A DNA stretch of 64,000 bases from AP-15 sp963788085. GTDB taxonomy: Bacteria > Pseudomonadota > Alphaproteobacteria > ATCC43930 > CGMCC-115725. Shown piece after piece: positions 55,484 to 63,667 of this stretch. How positions within the stretch are numbered: position 1 is the stretch's first letter; the number at the start of each line of letters is the position of its first letter. Both the position numbers and the translations under genes were made by a program. The stretch is from the NCBI GenBank assembly GCA_963788085.1, contig CAWBFS010000060.1:11239-75238 (forward strand), in the 5' to 3' direction. The notes beneath the pieces were generated by a model. That model saw nothing but the letters and a program-made list of their open reading frames with translations. It did not search any database and had not been told where the DNA came from.

Positions 55484-55962
55484 CTGCGATCCGTCTGCGG
55501 ATCAACAACACCGCCGTCGCGGATGACGTGGCGCCGCGATTGTCTTTGGCCGATTTCCTGCGCGAACGCCGCAATCTGACCGGCACTCATCTCGGCTGCG
55601 AGCACGGCGTGTGCGGCGCCTGCACAGTCCTCGTCGACGCCGAGCCGGCGCGCTCGTGCCTGATGCTCGCCGTCGCGTGTGATGAGCGCGAAGTCACGAC
55701 CATCGAAGGTTTCGCTGGAGATACTGTCATCGCGGCGCTGCGGCGCAATTTTCACCAGCACCACGCATTGCAATGCGGGTATTGCACGCCGGCGATGCTG
55801 ATCACCGCGCGTGATCTGATCCTGCGGCAACGCGCCGGATCGGAGCGCGAGATCCGCGACGGCCTCGCCGGCAACATCTGCCGCTGCACCGGTTATACCA
55901 ACATTGTCACGGCGATCGCCGAGGCGGCCAAGGAATTGGGGAGGGAGCCGGCCAATGCCTGA
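55480..55962 (+). CDS. coxS: [2Fe-2S] subunit of molybdenum hydroxylase (CoxS type)
   Basis: Iron-sulphur subunit of 160 residues. First plant-type cluster motif HLGCEHGVCGACTVLVDAEP and the second cluster's CGYCTPAMLITARDLI with ICRCTGYTNIV give all eight expected Cys ligands. It starts with a GTG at 55480 overlapping coxM and overlaps coxL by eight bases. Confidence 0.95.
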   Translation: MTAIRLRINNTAVADDVAPRLSLADFLRERRNLTGTHLGCEHGVCGACTVLVDAEPARSCLMLAVACDEREVTTIEGFAGDTVIAALRRNFHQHHALQCGYCTPAMLITARDLILRQRAGSEREIRDGLAGNICRCTGYTNIVTAIAEAAKELGREPANA

Positions 55963-58304
55963 CGACCGGTTTGGCGTCGGCGCCTCGCTGCTGCGCCGGG
56001 AGGACGACCGGCACCTGCACGGGCGCGGCCAGTTCGTCCCGGACATAAAACTGCCGGGCACGATGGATGTTGCGTTTGTTCGCAGCCCGCATGCTCATGC
56101 ACGGATCAGATCGATCTCGGTGCCGCCCGAGGCGCAGGGCTGCGTCTTTACCGCGGCGGATCTGCCGCGCGTCAAGCCGATCCGCGTCGTCTCGCACTCG
56201 ACCGGCGCCAAATCGCCGCCCTGGCCGCCGCTCGCCACCGACAAGGTGCGTTATGTCGGCGAAGCCATTGCCGCCTGCATTGCGCCGTCGCGCGGCGAGG
56301 CGGAAGACCTCGCCAGCGGCGTTTCGGTCGATTTCCAGATACTGGAAGCGGTGATCGACGCGCCGCGCGACATGCGCGGAAGCCGCCACCCAGTACATGA
56401 GCAGTGGGGCGACAATCTCTACATCGAGCATGCGCTGGAGAACGGCGACATCGATGCCGCGGCGCGCGCGGCCGGAGTGACGGTGACCCGCGAATTTCGC
56501 ATGCAGCGGCAGTCGGGCGCGCCGCTCGAATGCCGCGGCGTGCTCGCCTATCGCGACTACCGCCTCGACGAGGTCGTGGTCTATGCTTCGACCCAGACGC
56601 CGCACACGGTGCGCGTCGCATTGGCCGAAATTCTCGATCTCGAGGAGCGCCGCATCCGCGTCGTCGCGCCCGATGTCGGCGGCGGGTTCGGGCCCAAGGC
56701 CCGGCTCTACCCGGAAGAAATCATCCTGGCGGCATTGGCATTGGAGCTCGATCACCCGGTGCGCTGGATCGAGGACCGTAACGAGCATCTGCTGACTACG
56801 GCGCATACCCGCGATCACCACTACAAGGTCACGGCCTACGCCGACCGGCAAGGCCATATCCTCGGCGTTGACGCCGAGATCACCGTCGATGCCGGCGCTT
56901 ACGGGCTGTGGCCTCAGGGGCCTTATCATGAAGCCGGGATGGTGGCGCGCGCGCTGCCGGGGCCGTACACGATCCCGAACTACCGCGCGAAACACCATAC
57001 GGTGGCGACGAACAAGACGCCGCTCGGCCCTTATCGCGGGGTCGGCCGTCCGGGGGCGTGCTTTGTGATCGAGCGGCTGATCGACGAGATCGCCCGGGCG
57101 ACCGGGCATGAGCCCAACGACGTGCGGCTCCTCAATCTGGTGCGCCCCGAACAGATGCCGTTCACGACGATCGGCGGCATGCGCCTCGACAGCGGCGATT
57201 ATGCGCAGAGCGTGCGGCTGTGCGCCGAGCTGTTGGACATGCCAGGGATCCGCGCGCGCCAGCATCGCGGTGAGCCCGATGGGCGGCTTATCGGCATCGG
57301 GTTCGCCACTTTTGCCGAGCAGACCGCGCACGGCGCTGCCGAATTCGCCGCCCGCGGCGCCTCGATCATTCCGGGTTTCGAGAGCTGCACTGCGCGTATC
57401 CTGACGGATGGCAGCGTCGTGCTGATGGTCGGCATCCAGTCGCACGGCCAGGGTCTGGAAACGGCGCTGTCGCAGGTCGCCGCCGAGGAACTCGGCATCG
57501 ACCCGGCGCGGATCTCGGTGCGTCACGGCGACACCGAGAGCACCGCCTTCGGCTTCGGCACCTTCGCGTCGCGCAGCATGGTGATGTCGGGCGGGGCGGT
57601 GGCGCGCGCCAGCCGGATATTGCGCGACAAGTTGTGCCGGATCGGTGCGCATCTGCTGCAATGCGACGTCGCCGGGACGTGCTTGCGCCGACGGCATGGT
57701 ATCGGGGCCGCAGGGTTCGGTCACGATCGCCGAGATCGCCAAGGTCGCGCATCTGCGCATGGACGGGTTGCCGCAAGGGGTCGACCCATTGCTCGACGCA
57801 ACCGCGACCTACGAGCCGGCGATCAGCACCGGCGTCTATTCATATGCGACGCACGGCGCCGTCGTCGCGGTCGACCCCGAGACCGGCTTTCTCGAATTGC
57901 TCGACTATGCTGTCGCCGAGGATTGCGGCACGATGGTCAACCCGATGCTCGTCGAAGGCCAGATCCGCGGCGGCGTCGTGCAAGGCATCGGCACCGCACT
58001 TTACGAAGAGATCCCCTACGACGAGACAGGTCAGCCGCTCGCCGGCACCCTGGCCGACTACCTGCTCCCGGGCGCCGCCGAAACGCCGGCAATCGAGATC
58101 GGTCATCTCCACACCCCCACGCCGCACACCGAATACGGCATGAAGGGCATGGGCGAAGGCGGCGCCGTCGCCCCGCCCGCCGCCATCGCCAACGCCGTGC
58201 GCGACGCCCTTTCCTCCATCGGCGCCGAAGTCAACGAAACCCCGATCACCCCGCGGCGGGTGCTGGCAGCGATCCGAAGGGCGCGGGAGATGGTCCCAGA
58301 TTGA
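55955..58304 (+). CDS. coxL: Molybdenum hydroxylase large subunit (CoxL form II-like, one frameshift)
   Basis: Large subunit that binds molybdenum cytosine dinucleotide. N-terminal VGASLLRREDDRHLHGRG is typical; PDVGGGFGPKARLYPEEI, TPLGPYRGVGRPGACF and QSHGQGLETALSQVAAEELG are cofactor segments. PYRGVGR resembles the AYRGAGR signature of form II CoxL, not the AYxCSFR of form I, so CO oxidation is doubtful. An extra base near 57680 splits the frame; about 782 residues. A final GEGGAVAPPAAIANAVRDAL is standard. Probably an aldehyde, nicotine-like or other N-heterocycle oxidase. Confidence 0.9.
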
Positions 58305-58326
58305 CAACCCCTTCGTTAGTGATGCG

Positions 58327-59136
58327 ATGTTCCTCGTCGGGCCCGAACTCGCACAGGCAATTCGTAGGCTCACGAAACGCGGAAAGGTGGACTGCGCCGT
58401 CGCCTTTTGGGGCGATGGGGCCGAACGAATGTTCCGCACGACGGCTGCCCGAACCTCTCGGATCGTCTGCAATCTTCGGATGGGAGGAACCAATCCCCAC
58501 GTTATCAGGCGGCTGCTCGATCTCGCTCGCGTCCGACATTGCGATGCGCTGCACGCCAAAATCTATCTGGGATCGAACCGTGCCATCGTGACCTCGGCCA
58601 ATGCGTCGGCCAACGGTCTGGGTATCGAGGGCGCGGCCTCTGCAGCCTGGATCGAAGTTGGTTACCTCACCACTGAAGTTGCGCCGATCAGCGTCTGGTT
58701 CGAAGGGCTGTGGGAGAGCTCCGAAGCAATAACCGACGCTGATCTTACTGCCGCCGAAGCCGCATGGTCGAGAAGGCAAAAGGCAGTCCGGGGCTCTGCA
58801 GAAACCGGCAAAGGCCCAACACCAGCACCACCCGAACCACTCTTAGCCCTTGCCCAATCCAAGCGGCGTAACATCGGTGCGCAGCTTAATATCCAATGGA
58901 ACGTTGGTGCGCAACACGCGCTCTACAGAGCAAATGGCACGTGGTACCACTGGCTAACGCGCTTTCCTGGCGCATTGTTTGACGAAAACGGATATGTCCG
59001 GTTCGGGTCCAAAGATGATTTGCTGGGCTGTTCCGGCGTGCTGGTCGGTGAGCACGCGAACTGGCTCAATGTGCCGAATGGGATAGCAAGCTTGCCGGAC
59101 TATGTCCGGTGCAATAATCCTAAATCTGCAGGGTAG
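58327..59136 (+). CDS. Phospholipase-D-like domain protein with an unassigned C-terminal domain
   Basis: The first 110 residues carry one PLD-like half-site: LHAKIYLGSNRAIVTSANAS (H-x-K, then SAN), with LVGPELAQAIRRLTK and an acid residue stretch before it. The rest (about 165-269) contains QHALYRANGTWYHWLTRFPG followed by FDENGYVRFGSKDDLLGC, a compact unit not recognised with certainty; it looks like a domain seen in restriction-associated proteins. It stands between coxL and a toxin-antitoxin pair, so a nuclease of a mobile or defence type is possible. Intact frame, 269 residues. Confidence 0.6.
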   Translation: MFLVGPELAQAIRRLTKRGKVDCAVAFWGDGAERMFRTTAARTSRIVCNLRMGGTNPHVIRRLLDLARVRHCDALHAKIYLGSNRAIVTSANASANGLGIEGAASAAWIEVGYLTTEVAPISVWFEGLWESSEAITDADLTAAEAAWSRRQKAVRGSAETGKGPTPAPPEPLLALAQSKRRNIGAQLNIQWNVGAQHALYRANGTWYHWLTRFPGALFDENGYVRFGSKDDLLGCSGVLVGEHANWLNVPNGIASLPDYVRCNNPKSAG

Positions 59137-59207
59137 GTTGAGTGGAAAGCGAAACCCACCTTTCGAGCCCAAGATGATAGGTTTCGCGCCGCTCAACCCA
59201 TCCTACT
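59132..59207. repeat. REP-like palindrome overlapping the higA end
   Basis: Arms GGTAGGTTGAGTGGAAAGCG plus AAACCCACC and GGTTTCGCGCCGCTCAACCC plus ATCCTAC pair almost fully. The right arm covers the last codons and stop of the antitoxin gene. Confidence 0.8.
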
Positions 59208-59579
59208 CGTTGCCTTTGCGCCAGACGGCCGTATTAAGACTTCGGCCGAAATGCCGAGCTTGTCGTGTAATCGGCGGATCATGTTGATCGACAAGCCTCG
59301 ACGCCGATTGAGTACTTCGGCAATGCGAGTGCGGCTGCCGAGCATCCCCTCCAGGTCTTTGCGGGTGAGGCCTTGTTGCTCCATCCGGAATTTGATCGCC
59401 TCGATCGGGTCGGGCGGATCAATCGGATGGTGCGCGCCTTCATAAGCGTCGATCAGGGTCGCCAACACATCGAGCCGATCCCCTTCCGGCGTTCCCGAAC
59501 GAGCACCCCAAAACCGCTCGACCTCTGTGAGCGCTTCCTCGTAATCCGCTTCGTTGCGGATTGGCTTGACCTCACTCAA
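59193..59579 (-). CDS. higA: Antitoxin of a HigBA-type pair
   Basis: Cro/C1-type helix-turn-helix antitoxin with an N-terminal helical region (NEADYEEALTEVERFWGARS) and the binding domain RMEQQGLTRKDLEGMLGSRT and RRLHDKLGISAEVLIR. A TTG at 59579 is the apparent start and overlaps the toxin stop; 128 residues. HigBA order (toxin first) is as expected. The last residues SRMG and the stop are encoded in a repeat arm, so the C-terminus may have been altered by the insertion. Confidence 0.85.
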   Translation of the reverse strand: MSEVKPIRNEADYEEALTEVERFWGARSGTPEGDRLDVLATLIDAYEGAHHPIDPPDPIEAIKFRMEQQGLTRKDLEGMLGSRTRIAEVLNRRRGLSINMIRRLHDKLGISAEVLIRPSGAKATSRMG

Positions 59580-59892
59580 GGTCGACCTCTCTGACGTCGA
59601 TGCGGTCATAATCGCGATGCGTTCCCAGCCATTTGATCCAGACAATTCCTTTCTCGAATTCGACTGCGACCACCAACCGATATGCGTTGCCTCGTATGTT
59701 GAACACGATCCGGTCGCTCGAGACGATGCTCGCAGAAGCGTAAAGCCTTTTGACATCGGCGGTGTTCGACCATCTCGCCTTCCGCACCTCGTCAAACCAA
59801 GCATCGAGCGCCGCCTTGAGCGCTTGCTGGTCCCGGTGCCCGGCGCGAGACTCGACGAACTGTCGAAGCGTCCGCCGGGCGATAATTCGCAT
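59572..59892 (-). CDS. higB: Toxin HigB-type (type II)
   Basis: Ribosome-dependent mRNA interferase fold (RelE/HigB group). RIIARRTLRQFVESRAGHRD, KALDAWFDEVRKARWSNTAD and VFNIRGNAYRLVVAVEFEKG are followed by IVWIKWLGTHRDYDRIDV, matching HigB-2 proteins. 106 residues from the ATG at 59892; a longer frame to 59907 exists. It overlaps higA by eight bases, consistent with tight control. Confidence 0.9.
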   Translation of the reverse strand: MRIIARRTLRQFVESRAGHRDQQALKAALDAWFDEVRKARWSNTADVKRLYASASIVSSDRIVFNIRGNAYRLVVAVEFEKGIVWIKWLGTHRDYDRIDVREVDLE

Positions 59893-59936
59893 AGCAAAAG
59901 ATAGCATGGACCCATTTTGGGTACAAGATGAGGACC

Positions 59937-60115
59937 AGCTTCGCCAAGCAGACCACGCATGGCGCCGTCGAATTTGTCGTACGCGGCGCCGCGATCACCC
60001 CGCTTTCGACAGCTGCTTCGCGCGCATCCTGATCGACGGCTCTGTCGTGCTGCTCGTCGGCATCCAGTCGCATGGGCAAGGGCTGGAGACGGCACTGTCG
60101 CAGGTCGCCGCCCAG
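59937..60115 (+). pseudogene. Decayed fragment of a coxL-like gene
   Basis: About 180 bases correspond to coxL 57306-57485. SFAKQTTHGAVEFVVRGAAI parallels TFAEQTAHGAAEFAARGASI, then ILIDGSVVLLVGIQSHGQGL and ETALSQVAAQE continue. Identity looks about 75-80%. It has one shift near 60002, no start and no beginning or end of the gene. A leftover of a second cox-type operon or of a duplication; the PLD and HigBA genes lie between it and the intact coxL. Confidence 0.8.
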
Positions 60116-60321
60116 GAGCGCGCGCTTGATCGGGAATTCGGCGGCAACCCACACAATGAGATTCCCGAAAAATGCCATAATGACATGATATGCACTTGAT
60201 GTTTTCGTTACTGGAGAAAACGACTCATGGATGAAGACAAATACGGCAAGGCGGCCATAAGTGGAACCAGCGGGCGGCGGAGGCCTCGAGGTGGATTTAT
60301 TGGCCCGTGGGTGGTTTTACT

Positions 60322-60465
60322 GACTTACAGCAAAATTTCGCTGTTATAGCTGGCTGTTATTCGCTGTTATTGCGCGGCTGCGATGGACGAGAATCGAGGA
60401 TTTCCGGGGCGAAAAGCCGTCGCTGGCTGTTCTTTCCGTGAATTTATCAGCGAAATCAGCGAAGC
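60322..60465 (-). repeat. AACAGCGA/TCGCTGTT repeat, copy 3 (opposite strand)
   Basis: On the minus strand it reads GCTTCGCTGATTTCGCTGAT, then GAAAGAACAGCCAGCGACGG, CCCCGGAAATCCT, and a tail of AATAACAGCGAATAACAGCC and TATAACAGCGAAATTTTGCT. The order matches copies 1 and 2 only partly. It fills the gap upstream of the small membrane protein gene; the rest of 60116-60590 shows no gene. Confidence 0.7.
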
Positions 60466-60663
60466 GGATGGGCCGCTCGCAAGCGCCTGAGCCTCGCCCT
60501 CAGTGTGTCGTCAGGCTCTAGGCCTTTAAGCACGCCAAGTCCGTCACCGACCTTTAGTTAAGATTTAAGTCCTATCGTCGGCTTGGGTTTTCTATGCAGG
60601 CCGCCGAGTCCCTGATTGGTGTGTGGTATAATTACAGGATTGGGAAAACCGGAGGTCTTTGGC

Positions 60664-60963
60664 GTGAACTGGATAGGTCTGGTCCGCTCTCTTCAGACGG
60701 AGATCATAGGATTGGTGGGCGCCTTGCTGCTGATCCTGGTGATCTGGCTGGTCGTTCGGTCGATCGTCGGGCGGGGTGCTGCGGGTGTCGCCCGCGCGCG
60801 GCTTCGTGCGTGGACCGACCGCGGCGCCTCATTGCTGGCGCTTGTTATCGTCGGCGGGATGTTATGGCACGTCATTACGGTGGCTACCGCCAATCGTTTG
60901 CCTCGGCAGGACGTTGACGGTTCGCCGGTCTACGAACGTATGGATGCTATTACCAAGAAATAG
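60664..60963 (+). CDS. Small membrane protein upstream of the SPFH gene
   Basis: 99 residues, starting at a GTG with GGAGG twelve bases upstream. Two hydrophobic segments (IGLVGALLLILVIWLVVRSI and ASLLALVIVGGMLWHVITVA) separated by a basic loop. No known domain. It ends 15 bases before the SPFH gene, so the two are likely co-transcribed. The long upstream frame from 60616 has no ribosome site and is not preferred. Confidence 0.7.
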   Translation: MNWIGLVRSLQTEIIGLVGALLLILVIWLVVRSIVGRGAAGVARARLRAWTDRGASLLALVIVGGMLWHVITVATANRLPRQDVDGSPVYERMDAITKK

Positions 60964-60978
60964 GGCAGGAAAGAGCAG

Positions 60979-61637
60979 ATGCGCTTTCATTTTCTGCGGC
61001 CAGTGCTATTGGTCGCGCTCGGCGGCGTGATGCTCGCCGCTTGTGAGCAGAGCTACCAGAACATTCCGCCGAACTACATCGGAATGAAGCTGACCCCGAC
61101 GGGTTACGAGGACACGATCTACACCCCCGGCCAGGTCGATATCGGCACCACCAGTCAGGCCGGCCAAGGCAATCAGCTGGTGCTGATCCAACGCAGCGGC
61201 GTCGAGATCAAGGAGCAGTTTCTCGGCAAGGAAGGCAACAAGGATGGCGCCGATCATCGCTGTCTGACGCAGGACCAGAACCCGATGACATTAGATGTCA
61301 GACTGGTATTGGCGTTGCCGGACTACTCGACGCCGCAGGGCAAGAAGGATTTGAAGACACTGTTCATGTTCGGGAACCCAAGCCCGATGCAGGGCAATGG
61401 CCGAATTCTGACGCTCTCGGCAGAGTCGGTTTACGAGCAGCAGGCGCAATTGCAAGTGCGCGGCTATATCCGGAAGATCTGCTCGCAATATGCGGATTTC
61501 AGCGCCGCCTTCAAATCTTTCGGCAATGAAAAGGACAATCTGACCGACCGTATCGGCGCCAGCGTCGGCAAAGTGCTGGTCGAGCAAGGGGTCCCGTTGC
61601 GGTTGGTCGGGGTGCAGGTGTCGAACATGAAGCCCGA
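60979..61637 (+). CDS. SPFH/band-7-like lipoprotein, 3' truncated at a contig join
   Basis: Begins MRFHFLRPVLLVALGGVMLA followed by AAC, a lipobox. An SPFH-like core follows: NIPPNYIGMKLTPTGYEDTI, then VLIQRSGVEIKEQFLGKEGN, MTLDVRLVLALPDY and VGKVLVEQGVPLRLVGVQVS, the classic run before the C-terminal coiled coil. Only about 220 residues are present; the sequence then changes genome. The stop at 61728 in the current frame is artificial. Function: membrane scaffold, by analogy only. Confidence 0.75.
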
Positions 61638-61646
61638 CAATTCTGG
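61634..61646. other. Join between alphaproteobacterial and myxobacterial-like sequence
   Basis: The SPFH reading (VSNMKPD) stops making sense at about 61637, and within a few bases another frame begins the C-terminal end of a different membrane protein. The two genes are each cut. No repeat or insertion element is present at the point. Confidence 0.7.
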
Positions 61647-61868
61647 AACTCCGATTCGAACGCCAACGGCCGTTGCAACGCGACCAGCTGCGACGGCACG
61701 GGTCGAGACCTGCGCAACACGGCGCTGAGCGACGCATCGGCCTCGACGTGGCTCATCGGGCTCGGGCTGGCTGCGGTTGTTGGTGGGTGCGTCCTGTACC
61801 TGACGGAGCCGAACGCCGGCACCAGCGTCTCGCTCGGACCCGCGGCCGGGCCTTCGTGGGTGGGCTGA
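61640..61868 (+). CDS. C-terminal end of a membrane protein, 5' truncated
   Basis: In frame to a TGA at 61866-61868: a Cys-containing start (RCNATSCDGTGRDLRNTALS), a transmembrane helix (STWLIGLGLAAVVGGCVLYL) and a tail TEPNAGTSVSLGPAAGPSWV. This ending is common in myxobacterial TPR-type membrane proteins, in which a repeat-rich region precedes it. The N-terminal part is lost at the join. The lineage hint is an impression. Confidence 0.6.
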
Positions 61869-61882
61869 AGCTCCGCGGCACA

Positions 61883-62648
61883 TGGTGATGTCGCCTCGAG
61901 TCCGACGCGTGCTCTGGCTCGGGGCCTCGGGGCTTCCGCCGGCTGCGCTGCACTCGCTGGCATCGATGCGCCCCCGGATAAGCAGGATGACGCGGGAGCG
62001 GACACGACGGTTGACGGTCCGGGCGCGACGGCTAGCCAGGGCAGACGCCTACGCCGGCCATCCGCCGCCCGCTTCGTGTGCGGCCGCCCACGCTGCGGGT
62101 GCGGACACCGACGGCACGTACATGATCGACATCGACGGGCCAGGACCAAGCCCGCCGTTCTCCGTCTATTGCCGCAACACGATGAGCGGGAGCCGGAATA
62201 CCTCCAGCTGCCTGCGAACGTCGAAGCGGGCCTACCAGGATCCAACGTCTCGGTGTTCGTTGAACGGGCCGGTGGGCGTCTGCACGAGAGTGACCGAAAC
62301 GCTGTCTTTCTTTCGGGTCCGGCTTGATCTTCGAGACCCTTCGCCTCGTACGACAGACACGGTTTTCGCGTACGTCGAGCGCGACGGGTCCTAACTTCGG
62401 CCTACGGCTACGCGAGCAGCTGCGAACCTGTGGCGACATGAGCGGCCTCGGAAACGTGGACCTCACCGGGACACCGTTCCACATCGCGCCGGGAACCTTC
62501 GGTCCCGCAGCGCAGAGCCGGGAGGCATGCCGATGTTCTCGCCGGACGGCAAGCGCGTCGACCTAACCGGAGGCGAGATCTTGCGGCAGTGTCCGGTTCC
62601 GCCCGATGCGGCGGGATCGGCCTGGCGTTCGACCTCGCCGGCGACTGA
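61883..62648 (+). CDS. GON-like-domain lipoprotein (frameshifted)
   Basis: Predicted secreted lipoprotein. The start MVMSPRVRRVLWLGASG leads, after a shift near 61930, to a lipobox-like AGCAALAGIDAPP and an Asp/Thr-rich linker. A GON-like domain follows: DTDGTYMIDIDGPGPSPPFS then VYC, EPEYLQLPANVEAG, VSVFVERAGG, VRLDLETLRLV, TVFAYVERDG, GNVDLTGTPFHIAPGTF and a final IGLAFDLAGD before the TGA at 62646-62648. Frame changes near 62040, 62170, 62300, 62390 and 62500. GON-type domains are known from ADAMTS proteins and many myxobacterial lipoproteins. Role unknown. Confidence 0.7.
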
Positions 62649-62840
62649 GGTGACCAGACCGCGCCGGGGGCTGTCAGTCGCCCTCGTCGTCCAGGAGCGC
62701 ATCGACGAGTTCCTGACGTCTCGGCAGTCGATGGCGTCGAGCACACCGGAGCTGGCGGCCTCGTGGCAGCCGAGGATGAAAGTCTCATACCCGAACATCC
62801 TCGAGCCGATCGCCGCCCGCAGGCTCTGCGAGCACGCGGC

Positions 62841-62944
62841 AGCAACAGTGCCTGGTACGAGTTGGGGCCGCCGTCGTAGTTGGGTAGCCACGAGCGCAGC
62901 TCGGCTGCGATGTTGACGATGGCTTGGCGGGACACGGGGCTCAA
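62841..62944 (-). other. Possible short gene start, unassigned
   Basis: The frame beginning MSPVSRQAIVNIAAELRSWL and continuing PNYDGGPNSYQALLL on the minus strand has the look of real protein, but it soon falls into frame trouble and I see no family match. 25 bases from the helix-turn-helix gene in the same direction. The rest of 62649-62968 shows nothing supportable. Confidence 0.35.
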
Positions 62945-62968
62945 TTGCTGCTGTCGGTGCGCGACCTA

Positions 62969-63173
62969 TCACTCGTCGCCGTCGTCGTCGCTCGTCGGAG
63001 TCCTGGTCCTCCAGGAAGTCCTCCAGATCCTCGTCAGTCCATACGAAGGCGGACCCGACACGGGTGACGTCGTTCGCCGCCGCCCATTGCCTCACGGCAT
63101 AGCCGCTGAAGCCCGTGCTCTCGATCACGTCGTCGGTGCCGTAGATGTTGCTGCCATGAAGAACATCAAGCAC
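62969..63173 (-). CDS. Small helix-turn-helix (excisionase/MerR-like) protein, myxobacterial type
   Basis: 67 residues once one extra base near 62992 is removed. It reads MLDVLHGSNIYGTDDVIEST, then GFSGYAVRQWAAANDVTRVG and SAFVWTDEDLEDFLEDQDSD, with an acidic end DDDGDE and a TGA at 62969-62971. The length is then an exact multiple of three. The sequence resembles short MerR/excisionase-like DNA-binding proteins encoded in Sandaracinus-type genomes. Target unknown. Confidence 0.65.
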
Positions 63174-63483
63174 GCGCGTCGGCAGTCGCGCAACCCCGCG
63201 CGGAGGTTTTGGCTAAGCCAAAACTACGGTGCAGCTCCAGCTACGAGCAGGCGTGGCAGTAGTGCACCGAGGCAGACCGACGAAGCACGGGCCGTCTCCG
63301 TGCACCATCAGGACGTACAGACGTTCGGCCCCGACACTTAGACAGCTTCGCGCGGGCCCGGACGTCAGCATAGAACTGCCGCGCGTCGGCGCGTGTGGGC
63401 TCGCGCAATTGGTGACGCGGCGATCGACCGTACGTCCTGGAAGGCGGGGGCATCGCCGGAATCGCGCAGCAGTGTCGGCGCCG

Positions 63484-63667
63484 TCATCCCGTCGGTTTCG
63501 GTCGGGCAAGGTATCGGTCGAGCGTGCGCCTGACTGATCTTGAGCTTCCGCGCCACATGCGCCCGCGTACGTCCCGCTAAAAGGAGTTCGCGTGCCCGCG
63601 CCAGCAGTTCGGGCGTGAGCACGCGCGGCCTCCCACCGCGGTTGGCTTCGATCCTCGTCCGGGGCGC
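63484..63667 (-). CDS. Helix-turn-helix segment, resolvase-type, partial
   Basis: GGRPRVLTPELLARARELLL followed by AGRTRAHVARKLKISQATLD and RYLARPKPTG up to a TGA at 63484. This matches the C-terminal binding helix-turn-helix of serine recombinases or a small regulator. The extra base near 63520 was removed to read it. The N-terminal part upstream (63668-64000) cannot be read as a catalytic domain. The region 63174-63483 holds no supported gene. Confidence 0.45.

Noticed and set aside
55907..57760. Minus-strand open frame of over 600 codons opposite coxL
   Set aside because: Composition is Arg/His/Ala-rich without domain pattern, and it mirrors the coxL codons.
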